Assembly: GCA_002352705.1 (NCBI GenBank)
Contig: DEIW01000208.1
Span: forward strand, 577-9,648
From: Bacteroidales bacterium UBA2764
GTDB lineage: Bacteria > Bacteroidota > Bacteroidia > Bacteroidales > Paludibacteraceae
DNA length: 9,072 nucleotides
Reading direction: 5' to 3'
Below the pieces are notes generated by a model. The model was given only the letters and a program-made list of their open reading frames with translations. It had not been told where the DNA came from and searched no databases. Shown one piece after another: positions 1 to 6,570 of the stretch. The translations under genes were made by a program, and so were the position numbers. Positions within the stretch are counted from its first letter, which is position 1, and every line of letters begins with the position of its first letter.

Positions 1-13
1 CATTTTTTTTTTG

Positions 14-21
14 TAACTTTG
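14..21 (+). promoter_or_regulatory. Bacteroidales -7 promoter element (partial promoter)
   Basis: TAACTTTG matches the Bacteroidetes primary-sigma -7 consensus TAnnTTTG and follows a T-run, as is common in these promoters. The matching -33 TTTG box would lie a few bases before the window, so only half of the promoter is visible. Transcription would begin about 7 nt downstream, near position 28, and would run into the inverted-repeat-flanked small gene and probably on through the ABC ATPase and sugar genes. Confidence 0.5.
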
Positions 22-50
22 CCGCCGATTTAGGTTTTTTAAATAAAAAC

Positions 51-90
51 ATGATGAATTGAGCCGCTTCGCTGAATGATGTAATGATGA
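51..90. repeat. Left arm of imperfect inverted repeat around the four-helix-bundle gene
   Basis: Positions 51-73 match the reverse complement of 517-496 (20 of 23 positions, one gap). Positions 75-90 match the reverse complement of 485-470 (14 of 16). The shared core is ATGATGnATTGAGnCGCT followed by AATGATGnAnTGATGA. The arm contains three ATGATG copies (51, 76, 84), the last being the start codons of the enclosed gene, so the repeat reaches into the coding sequence. In a transcript the two arms could pair and loop out the gene. Confidence 0.75.
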
Positions 91-455
91 ACGTAAAGGA
101 TGCTAAATATAGAGACAAACTAATGCAATTTGCTATTCGGATAGTTAAACTTAAGAATTATCTAAATGAACAGATGCATGAGTATAACATAGCAGACCAG
201 ATACAGCGTTCCGGAACGGCTATTGGAGCACTGCACCGCGAAGCAACCTTTGCTGAAAGTGATTTGGATTTTATCCACAAGCTTTCTATTGCCCAGAAAG
301 AATGCAATGAAACGTTGTATTGGCTGGAATTATTAAAGGCGACGGGATATTTGGATGAAACGCAATTTGCAAGCCTTTATCAAGATGCAGAGGAAATCAT
401 GCATATGCTCACCGCCAGCATTGTGACAACTAAGAAACGTTTGAACAAACAATAA
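84..455 (+). CDS. Four-helix-bundle protein (S23 / 23S rRNA intervening-sequence protein family)
   Basis: The 123-residue protein is entirely helical in character. It shows the family's hallmark pattern: an N-terminal 'FAIRIVKLKNYL' helix, 'QIQRSGTAIGALHREATFAES' around residues 39-59, and 'DFIHKLSIAQKECNETLYWLELL' around 62-84, followed by a fourth amphipathic helix. Its length is normal for the family. Members were first noticed as ORFs inside intervening sequences of 23S rRNA genes and resemble the Avd accessory protein of diversity-generating retroelements. Their molecular role is uncertain, with nucleic-acid binding often suggested. Here the gene stands alone just upstream of the ABC ATPase and is enclosed by an inverted repeat, which suggests a discrete inserted unit. 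Translation may start at the second of two adjacent ATGs (87). Family assignment is firm, function is not. Confidence 0.88.
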   Translation: MMNVKDAKYRDKLMQFAIRIVKLKNYLNEQMHEYNIADQIQRSGTAIGALHREATFAESDLDFIHKLSIAQKECNETLYWLELLKATGYLDETQFASLYQDAEEIMHMLTASIVTTKKRLNKQ

Positions 456-469
456 TCCCATCATTAAAA

Positions 470-517
470 TCATCAATCCATCATTAAGCTCGCGTAGCGA
501 GCGACTCAATACATCAT
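470..517. repeat. Right arm of imperfect inverted repeat around the four-helix-bundle gene
   Basis: This is the counterpart of 51-90, described there. Compared with the left arm it carries about 10 extra nt (486-495), which complete a perfect hairpin (488-502). A further CATCATT-like copy at about 459-465 shows that the motif is reiterated towards the gene end. The arm ends 7 nt before the start codon of the ABC ATPase gene. Confidence 0.75.
488..502. repeat. Perfect short hairpin upstream of the ABC ATPase start
   Basis: GCTCGC-GTA-GCGAGC forms a 6-bp GC-rich stem with a 3-nt loop. No T-run follows, so it does not look like an intrinsic terminator. It lies 22 nt before the ATG at 525 and inside the right inverted-repeat arm. 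It could affect transcript stability or translation of the next gene, but no function can be read from the sequence. Confidence 0.6.
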
Positions 518-524
518 TTAAAAT

Positions 525-1808
525 ATGACAGCGATTGAATTCAATCATGTAAGCAAGCAATACCGTCTCGGTTTGGTCTCAACCAAGACCCTGAGCCATG
601 ATATCCGCCGTTGGTGGCTGACGAGCGTCTTACGTCAGGAGGATCCGTATCTGAAGATCGGCGAGACCAACGATCGTGCTACCAAAGGTAACTCGGAGTA
701 CGTATGGGCACTCCGGGACATCGATTTCAAGGTCGAGCAAGGTGACGTTGTAGGCATCATCGGCAAGAACGGTGCCGGCAAAAGCACGTTGCTGAAGTTG
801 TTAAGTCGTGTCACAGGACCTACCACCGGTACTATCCGTGCCCACGGACGTATCGGTTCGCTCTTGGAGGTCGGAACAGGTTTCCACGGCGAGATGACGG
901 GTAGGGAGAATATCTTCATGAACGGCGCTATCCTCGGTATGACGCGTAACGAGATCCAAGCCAAGTTGGACGAGATCATTGATTTCTCCGGCTGTGAGCG
1001 TTATATTGACACCCCTGTCAAACGTTACTCCTCCGGTATGACTGTCCGCTTAGGCTTTGCCGTTGCTGCTTTCCTGGATCCTGAGATCCTCGTCGTGGAC
1101 GAAGTCCTCGCCGTCGGCGATGCCGAGTTCCAAAAGAAAGCCATCGGCAAGATGAAAGACGTCTCCACCGGTGAAGGAAGAACAGTCTTGTTCGTTTCCC
1201 ATAATATGACTTCAGTGAAGTCTCTTTGTAAGACAGGTATCCTGTTGGAGAACGGAATGTTAAAAGAGATGGGACATGTGGATCAGATTGTAAGTCATTA
1301 TCTCCGCGGAGGCAGCGAGATAGATAACTATAAGCATTGGGATATCCCGCAGTATAAGAATGGCGGTTTTGAATTGCTGGAAATCGGCATTCGTCCGAAA
1401 GGTGGTACTTACACAGACGTGATGCGTGTAACGGACGAACTCGAATTGGTTGTTCGTTATCGCCTTACTGAACCCAAAGAACGTTTTTGGCTCACATTCC
1501 ACATGAAGAATGAGCAAGGAGAGAAGATTTTCTCTTTTAGTGCCGGAAACGAACAAGTAACACAAGAAAAATCCAAGGGAGAATATGAGCAAATATGTAA
1601 TATCCCCGCTAATTTCTTAAACTGGGGCAATTATGCCATTGATTTTCATGCAATCCAACAACTCTCATCAATAGAATGTTTAGTATATGAATCCGATATG
1701 ATATCTTTCACCTTAGCTGGCCGAGCAATGGAGGTTGGCGGTTGGATGGGCAAAGAACCGGGAGACGTAACACCACGTTTTGAATATGAAGAGCAGAAAA
1801 TAGGATGA
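525..1808 (+). CDS. wzt: Wzt-like ABC transporter ATP-binding protein with C-terminal glycan-recognition domain
   Basis: This is the ATPase of an ABC-2 polysaccharide exporter, energising movement of lipid-linked O-antigen or related glycan across the inner membrane with a Wzm permease. In the 427-aa protein the nucleotide-binding domain covers roughly residues 3-260. Walker A is GKNGAGKST (80-88), the ABC signature is YSSGM (168-172), Walker B is ILVVDE with D192 and catalytic-type E193, and the H-loop histidine is H226. The N-terminal extension before Walker A is typical of the Wzt/TagH group. Residues from about 265 to 427 form a beta-rich Wzt_C-type domain, which in characterised Wzt proteins binds the non-reducing end of the glycan. 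No wzm is visible and it may lie left of the window. The stop overlaps the next start by ATGA (1805-1808), implying translational coupling. The NBD half is clearly more GC-rich than the C-terminal half. Confidence 0.9.
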   Translation: MTAIEFNHVSKQYRLGLVSTKTLSHDIRRWWLTSVLRQEDPYLKIGETNDRATKGNSEYVWALRDIDFKVEQGDVVGIIGKNGAGKSTLLKLLSRVTGPTTGTIRAHGRIGSLLEVGTGFHGEMTGRENIFMNGAILGMTRNEIQAKLDEIIDFSGCERYIDTPVKRYSSGMTVRLGFAVAAFLDPEILVVDEVLAVGDAEFQKKAIGKMKDVSTGEGRTVLFVSHNMTSVKSLCKTGILLENGMLKEMGHVDQIVSHYLRGGSEIDNYKHWDIPQYKNGGFELLEIGIRPKGGTYTDVMRVTDELELVVRYRLTEPKERFWLTFHMKNEQGEKIFSFSAGNEQVTQEKSKGEYEQICNIPANFLNWGNYAIDFHAIQQLSSIECLVYESDMISFTLAGRAMEVGGWMGKEPGDVTPRFEYEEQKIG

Positions 1809-3184
1809 TTAATTCACTGATAAATATTACCGAAACCCAGTCTTCATTAGAATCATTGTTTGATTGGATTCAGAGACGCAATGAAGAAGTGACTGTGTCC
1901 GTAGAACAGATTCCTTTCTCAGATATGAAGGGCTGGTCAACGGATGCTGATGGATGTCTGCGTCATGAATCCGGTCGGTTCTTTTCCATCGAAGGAATTC
2001 ATGTTCGGACTGACGTCGGAGAAATTCATGAATGGGAACAACCGATTATCAACCAACCGGAGATAGGATACTTGGGTATATTGACGAAAGAGATAAATGG
2101 GACTCTCTATTTCTTGATGCAAGCGAAGATAGAACCGGGAAATGTCAATTGTGTGCAAATCAGCCCGACACTTCAGGCTACCAAAAGTAACTATACTCAG
2201 CAGCATAAAGGACGAAAACCCTTATATTTAGAGTATTTCCAAAATGCAAAACCTCATCAAGTACTCTTGGATCAATTGCAATCTGAGCAAGGTGCACGTT
2301 TCTTGCGTAAACGTAATCGCAATATCATCATCAAAGTGGATGAAGAAGTTCCGGTATATGAGGACTTTGCATGGATGACTTTGGCGCAAATAAAAGAACT
2401 GATGCACCATGATAATATGGTGAATATGGATACCCGTACAGTTCTTGCCGGCTTGGATTTCGGTCAGTTTGAAATAGGTAAAGAGGCGTTGCAACAGATG
2501 TCTCCATTTGGTAGAGATATGATTGTTTCTTCGCAAACGCACAAAGCGTACAATACCATGAATGAACATCTGTCATGGTTGACGCAACTAAAATCTATTG
2601 CAGAACTAAGTGTACGTTATGTGCCGTTAAAGAATATCGGTGGCGGATGGAAACAAGATGAGTACGAAATTAGTCGCAACGATAAGAAGTATTTCCGTGT
2701 TATTGGTACGAAAGTAAATATCTCGAATCGAGAAGTTACATCTTGGTGCCAACCCTTAGTGCAGCCGATGCAGCAAGGACTTTGTGCGTTTGTTATTAAG
2801 AAGATTAACGGCATCTATCATTTCTTAGTGCATGCGAAGATGGAGTGTGGCAACATGGATGTATATGAATTGGCGCCAACGGTACAATGTCTTACTGGTA
2901 ACCTGCAGGATGTGCCTAAGGCCTCTTGGCCGGCATTTGCGGAATATGTGCTGAATGCACAACCTGCCCAGATACTCTATGATACACTCCAATCCGAGGA
3001 AGGTGGACGTTTCTATCATGAGCAGAACCGTAATATGTTGGTTGAGACAGAAGAGAATTTCCCGATAGATGTCCCCTTTGACTATCACTGGATGACACTT
3101 GGGCAGATTCATGAGTTTATGAGGTTTAATAATTACATCAACATTCAAGCTCGCAGTTTGATTGCTGCAATCAAATACGTTTAA
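1805..3184 (+). CDS. NDP-hexose 2,3-dehydratase (EvaA/TylCVI family)
   Basis: This is predicted to remove the C2 hydroxyl of an NDP-4-keto-6-deoxyhexose, giving the unstable 3,4-diketo-2,6-dideoxy sugar that opens 2-deoxysugar pathways. The 459-aa protein is a clear internal duplication: residues 44-215 and 282-456 repeat the same blocks. These include QP(I/L), 'AKIEPGN' (107-113) versus 'AKMECGN' (344-350), 'SPTLQAT' (120-126) versus 'APTVQCL', 'LQSEQGARF' (158-166) versus 'LQSEEGGRF' (395-403), and 'NRNIII' versus 'NRNMLV'. 'WMTLAQIKELM' (190-200) likewise matches 'WMTLGQIHEFM' (429-439). Two Nudix-like modules per chain are the known architecture of EvaA-type enzymes, and the length matches. 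The start overlaps the upstream ATPase stop (ATGA), and the stop shares one base with the next ATG. The nucleotide is probably dTDP, but no dTDP-glucose synthase or 4,6-dehydratase lies in the window. Confidence 0.9.
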   Translation: MINSLINITETQSSLESLFDWIQRRNEEVTVSVEQIPFSDMKGWSTDADGCLRHESGRFFSIEGIHVRTDVGEIHEWEQPIINQPEIGYLGILTKEINGTLYFLMQAKIEPGNVNCVQISPTLQATKSNYTQQHKGRKPLYLEYFQNAKPHQVLLDQLQSEQGARFLRKRNRNIIIKVDEEVPVYEDFAWMTLAQIKELMHHDNMVNMDTRTVLAGLDFGQFEIGKEALQQMSPFGRDMIVSSQTHKAYNTMNEHLSWLTQLKSIAELSVRYVPLKNIGGGWKQDEYEISRNDKKYFRVIGTKVNISNREVTSWCQPLVQPMQQGLCAFVIKKINGIYHFLVHAKMECGNMDVYELAPTVQCLTGNLQDVPKASWPAFAEYVLNAQPAQILYDTLQSEEGGRFYHEQNRNMLVETEENFPIDVPFDYHWMTLGQIHEFMRFNNYINIQARSLIAAIKYV

Positions 3185-4191
3185 TGAATATGGAAAAAAC
3201 ATCAAACATTAAACATCAAACATCAACACAACGTTTCGTTGTTATTGGTTGTGGCAATATCGCGCAGCGTTGTTCTATTCCGGCATTGATGAATTCCGGA
3301 GTTACGGAAGTTGTGTGCGTGGTAGATACAGACGAACGCAAACGTGAGATTGTGGAAGGCCGTTTCGGGCTGCCGTTTGAGACGGATTTGCATTATGTTT
3401 TGGAGACATATGACTTTGAGTCCGTCTATATCTCTACGCCTAATGCTATTCATGTACAGATAGTGGAGCAGGTGGCTCCGTATTGCAAGAATATTCTTTG
3501 TGAGAAACCGCTTGCCGGTTCAATGGCAGATGCAGAACGCATAGCGGAATTAGGCAAGCGATATAGCATTCCTATCTTCGAGGGATTTATGTATCAATTC
3601 CATGCGCAGCATAAGATTAAGAACCAACTGATTGCAGATGGCGCTATTGGCGAACCGCAACTCTTTCAAGGTTGGTTTGGCTTTCCACCTATTGCAGATA
3701 CGGATTTCCGCTATCGGAAAGCCCTTGGCGGCGGCTGTGTACTGGATTCTTGTGCATATCTCGTCCATTCGGCACGTCACTTCTATGGATGTGAGCCGAA
3801 GAATGTATATGCTGTCCTGAGTCAAGAACCGGGTCGCGAGGTAGAGACGCATGCTACTATACTGTTGGATTTCGGTCAGGGTAGAGTGGCAAACTTGGTG
3901 TCCGGCTTTAATAACAAGTACAAGAGCCAGCAGGTTATTTGGGGAAGCAAAGGATTATTGTCGTTGGAACGCGCTTATGCATTGCCTCCGGATTTTCAAT
4001 CCACGCTGACGATTGAGACACAAGAAGGAATCACGCAACAAACCATGCCGGCATGCAATCACTTTGAAGAAGAGATGCGTTATTTCGTGGCTAATTGTGC
4101 CACATCTGCTGAGGCTTGGCGCGAGGAGTTCTTGAACCAAACGAAAGTGCTGATGCGAGTAAAAGAATTTGTTGTCAAAGAGAAAATCTAA
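3184..4191 (+). CDS. Gfo/Idh/MocA-family oxidoreductase, probable NDP-hexose 3-ketoreductase
   Basis: The enzyme is predicted to use NAD(P)H to reduce the 3-keto group of the 3,4-diketo-2,6-dideoxy intermediate made by the preceding dehydratase. The N-terminal Rossmann domain shows IGCGNIAQ (21-28, GxGxxA-type). The family's EKP motif is E107-K108-P109, where the lysine is usually catalytic. The C-terminal half-domain has 'GGGCVLDSCAYLVH' (182-195), with D188 and Y192 in the positions where 3-ketoreductases of this family place an acid/base tyrosine. The 335-aa length is usual. The start could be ATG 3184 or ATG 3190. The first 16 or so residues are low-complexity and encoded by a heptanucleotide repeat, so the conserved fold begins near R17. 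The pairing with an EvaA-type dehydratase is what favours the 3-keto specificity. A 4-ketoreductase role cannot be excluded. Confidence 0.85.
   Translation: MNMEKTSNIKHQTSTQRFVVIGCGNIAQRCSIPALMNSGVTEVVCVVDTDERKREIVEGRFGLPFETDLHYVLETYDFESVYISTPNAIHVQIVEQVAPYCKNILCEKPLAGSMADAERIAELGKRYSIPIFEGFMYQFHAQHKIKNQLIADGAIGEPQLFQGWFGFPPIADTDFRYRKALGGGCVLDSCAYLVHSARHFYGCEPKNVYAVLSQEPGREVETHATILLDFGQGRVANLVSGFNNKYKSQQVIWGSKGLLSLERAYALPPDFQSTLTIETQEGITQQTMPACNHFEEEMRYFVANCATSAEAWREEFLNQTKVLMRVKEFVVKEKI
3197..3224 (+). repeat. Four tandem 7-bp units (AAACATY) at the 5' end of the ketoreductase gene
   Basis: AAACATC, AAACATT, AAACATC and AAACATC lie head to tail within the start of the coding region and encode the TSNIKHQTS stretch. 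The unit length is not a multiple of three, so gain or loss of one unit would put the upstream ATGs out of frame with the catalytic domain. The residues it encodes precede the Rossmann fold and look dispensable. Confidence 0.8.
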
Positions 4192-4195
4192 GATT

Positions 4196-5284
4196 ATGAG
4201 CAAGAATATTTATGTAACTATGCCTACACTGGCTCCACTCAATGAAGTGGATGCCTATCTGCAACAAGTGTGGGAATCCGGAGTGATGACGCATAACGGT
4301 CCCTTGCTTCGTAAGTTTGAACACGATGTGGCGGAATGGCATGGTATGCAGCATCATACGGTGGTGGTGAATGGTACGATTGCTTTGCAATTGGCCATTC
4401 GTGCATTGGGCTTAAAAGGAGAGATCATCACTTCTCCCTTCTCGTTCATCGCTACTACAAGTGCCATTATGTATGAAGGTTGCACTCCTGTGTATGCTGA
4501 CATCAATCCCGAGACATTGAATATTGATCCGGCTAATGTAGAAGCTGCCATTACGGATAAGACGGTAGCCATTATGCCGGTGCATGTGTTTGGTAATACT
4601 TGTGAGATAGAAGCAATAGAAGCAATCGCCAAGAAGCATAATCTCAAGGTAATCTATGATGCCTGCCACTCGGTAGGCGTGCGATACAAAGGCAAAAGCG
4701 TTTTTGCATATGGTGATATCTCTTGCACCAGTTACCATGCTACCAAGATGCTTAATTCCGGAGAAGGTGGAGGATGTTACACCAACGATGCAGAATTGGA
4801 TGCCAAGATGAAACGTATCCGATTCTTCGGTTTCTCGGAAGATAAGACAAATGTGGTTGAAGAAGGCTCCAACCTCAAGATGACAGAGGTGCATGCTTCG
4901 GTTGGTTTGGCGAACCTCAAATACCTGCAAGCCGCATTGGATGACCGCAAAGAGAAATATATGCTTTATAAGCAATTGTTATCAGCCAATCCGAACTTGC
5001 ATTTCCAACGTATCAATGACGATAGTTGCAACTACAGTTATTTCCCGGTTATCTTCGATTCGGAAGAAACGTTACTGAAAGTAGATGCCGCCCTGCAGGC
5101 AGAGCATGTCTTTGCGCGCCGCTATTTCTATCCTTCGCTCAATACCTTTACGGATATCGTCCCGTATGTCAAGATGCCTAACAGCGAAGACATTGCCAGC
5201 CGCATCCTTTGCTTGCCGTTATATTTCACACTGTCGAAGGACGATGTAGAAAGAATCGCAAAGATAATGCTGAAAGCACTATAA
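4196..5284 (+). CDS. DegT/DnrJ/EryC1/StrS-family PLP-dependent sugar aminotransferase
   Basis: This aminotransferase transfers an amino group, probably from glutamate, to a keto carbon of an NDP-deoxysugar. I place the start at ATG 4196, just after the upstream stop at 4191, giving 362 aa. The longer frame from TTG 4169 would overlap the upstream gene and adds nine residues with no family counterpart. Visible features are 'NGTIALQLAI' (59-68), 'PFSFIATTSA' (81-90), PLP-ring aspartate D155 in 'IYDACHSVGV', the Schiff-base lysine K184 in 'SYHATKMLNSGEGG', 'NLKMTEVHASVGLANL' (226-241) and the C-terminal 'CLPLY' (339-343). The SYHATK...EGG block resembles the FdtB/QdtB/DesV branch. After the 2,3-dehydratase and ketoreductase, the expected substrate is an NDP-4-keto-2,6-dideoxyhexose, as for SpnR in forosamine synthesis. 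Direct C3 amination, as for EvaB, is the alternative. Confidence 0.9.
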   Translation: MSKNIYVTMPTLAPLNEVDAYLQQVWESGVMTHNGPLLRKFEHDVAEWHGMQHHTVVVNGTIALQLAIRALGLKGEIITSPFSFIATTSAIMYEGCTPVYADINPETLNIDPANVEAAITDKTVAIMPVHVFGNTCEIEAIEAIAKKHNLKVIYDACHSVGVRYKGKSVFAYGDISCTSYHATKMLNSGEGGGCYTNDAELDAKMKRIRFFGFSEDKTNVVEEGSNLKMTEVHASVGLANLKYLQAALDDRKEKYMLYKQLLSANPNLHFQRINDDSCNYSYFPVIFDSEETLLKVDAALQAEHVFARRYFYPSLNTFTDIVPYVKMPNSEDIASRILCLPLYFTLSKDDVERIAKIMLKAL

Positions 5285-5291
5285 TGAAAAC

Positions 5292-5375
5292 TACCAAGTC
5301 ATCTGCCTCCCGAAGCACTATGGCAGGAGCGATGAGGAGGTGGAGAGAGTAATTAAAATAATTATGAAAAATTAA
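5292..5375 (+). pseudogene. C-terminal remnant of a second DegT-family aminotransferase
   Basis: Starting 7 nt after the stop of the intact aminotransferase and in another frame, this stretch encodes 27 residues ending at a TAA: YQVICLPKHY, then GRSDEEVERVIKIIMKN. This is the typical tail of DegT-family enzymes. It aligns without gaps to the intact gene's tail (ILCLPLYFTLSKDDVERIAK...), sharing CLP, S, VER, KI and K. The two are too different at nucleotide level for a recent local duplication. No start or upstream domain is present, so it is a gene end left behind by replacement or insertion. It lies directly at the border between sugar genes and the AT-rich accessory genes. The relationship is inferred from a short segment. 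Confidence 0.7.
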
Positions 5376-5385
5376 ATATATAGAT

Positions 5386-6570
5386 ATGGAAAGAATCATT
5401 GTAAAAAAATTCGGTCCTATACAGGAAGTTGATATTGAAATTAAGAGATTTACTGTTTTTATAGGTACTCAAGGATGCGGGAAGAGTACTATTTCAAAAC
5501 TGCTTACGATATGTCGTGATTTATATTGGCGAGCAGTAGTTGCAAGGAAGGATAATCCTAAAGATATTTTTAGAATGTACGGGATAGATACATATTTTAA
5601 GCCGACAACATACATAGAATACATAGATGAAGAATTAACAATAAAGTATAGTAAAGGCAAGTTCTCTGGAGAAATGCAAGGATGTACTGAAAAAGAGTAT
5701 CGGAGCATTCAGAATGAACTATTTGTTTCTACCGCAGAGTCAATGTTGCATACACTGGGATTTGAAAAATTAGATGATATTAAGGGAAATATAACTGAAT
5801 CTCGCATACTTTTTGCCAATATCAAAACATTGATGTATATTCCAGCAGAGCGTATAATGGCAGGACAACTATCTTCTGCATTGGCGAGTCTCGTTGTTGC
5901 TAAAGTACCATTGAGCAACTCATTGATGGAATATCTGAGCTTTTTCGAAAAAGCTCAGAAAGAGTTTCCGAACTATAAAGTACCATTTTTAAATGCGGAA
6001 TTACAGAATAGGGATAACGAAAAATATATCAAAGTAACGTCAGGGATGAAGAGTGAGTTAGTACCATTATCTGTGTGTTCTTCTGGTTTGCAGTCTGTCT
6101 TTCCTATGCTAATGGTTATTGATTACTGCGTTAAAAATAATTACTTTGATGCTTTTGTGATTGAGGAACCGGAACTTAATCTTTATCCAACAAACCAAAG
6201 AGAGTTATTGCATTTCGTGTTACAACGATACAACAAGGTTAATAATAAGGAAGACGGAATCAATGTAATACTAACAACCCATAGTCCTTATACCTTGAGT
6301 ATATTGAATGTAGCACTCATGGCAAGTATCGTTGCGGAAGATACGGATTTTACGGAAGAAGTCAATGCAATTGTTCCTGAAGATGAGCAATTAAATCCGA
6401 ATGATTTGGCAATATATGCATTAAGTGATGATGATCAATTATGCTGCAAGAATTTGTTGGATGAGAAAACGAAATTGATAGGAATGAATGCATTAGATGC
6501 CGTATCAGATGTCATAGGAAGTGATTTCCGGAAGTTGCAGCAATTGTATTTAAAACATCTCAAGAAATGA
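5386..6570 (+). CDS. AAA_15/OLD-like ABC-type ATPase, first gene of a two-gene module
   Basis: The 394-aa soluble ATPase is of the SMC/ABC-like class found in anti-phage and DNA-processing systems. Residues 1-50 contain the short N-terminal strands and Walker A GTQGCGKST (27-35). 'YIPAER' (151-156) is common in this class. The signature-like segment is 'VCSSGLQS' (230-237), Walker B is 'AFVIEEPELNLYP' (256-268) with E260/E261, and the switch histidine is H299 in 'LTTHSP'. Roughly 200 residues between Walker A and the signature form the insertion region, with no zinc-hook or long coiled coil evident. No TOPRIM domain follows, unlike full OLD nucleases, so any nuclease activity must come from a partner. 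The stop overlaps the next gene's start by ATGA (6567-6570). No TAnnTTTG promoter is visible just upstream, so transcription may come from the sugar operon. Composition is AT-rich compared with the genes before it. The actual target is unknown. Confidence 0.85.
   Translation: MERIIVKKFGPIQEVDIEIKRFTVFIGTQGCGKSTISKLLTICRDLYWRAVVARKDNPKDIFRMYGIDTYFKPTTYIEYIDEELTIKYSKGKFSGEMQGCTEKEYRSIQNELFVSTAESMLHTLGFEKLDDIKGNITESRILFANIKTLMYIPAERIMAGQLSSALASLVVAKVPLSNSLMEYLSFFEKAQKEFPNYKVPFLNAELQNRDNEKYIKVTSGMKSELVPLSVCSSGLQSVFPMLMVIDYCVKNNYFDAFVIEEPELNLYPTNQRELLHFVLQRYNKVNNKEDGINVILTTHSPYTLSILNVALMASIVAEDTDFTEEVNAIVPEDEQLNPNDLAIYALSDDDQLCCKNLLDEKTKLIGMNALDAVSDVIGSDFRKLQQLYLKHLKK

Noticed and set aside
51..517. 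Invertible promoter switch of the type used in Bacteroides capsule loci.
   Set aside because: The visible -7 element (14-21) lies outside the inverted repeats, which enclose a gene instead. No recombinase gene is in the window.
4412..4975. Longest antisense open frame (187 codons, - strand).
   Set aside because: It lies wholly inside the well-supported aminotransferase gene, and its translation has no recognisable motif.
5306..5340. CCTCC...GGAGG inverted repeat as a terminator after the sugar genes.
   Set aside because: It has a five-base stem with a 25-nt loop and no T-run, and it falls within the aminotransferase remnant.
5284..5352. 22-codon ATG-initiated ORF (MKTTKSSASRST...) directly after the aminotransferase stop.
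   Set aside because: The other frame over the same bases encodes a convincing aminotransferase tail. The basic low-complexity peptide is a shadow of it.
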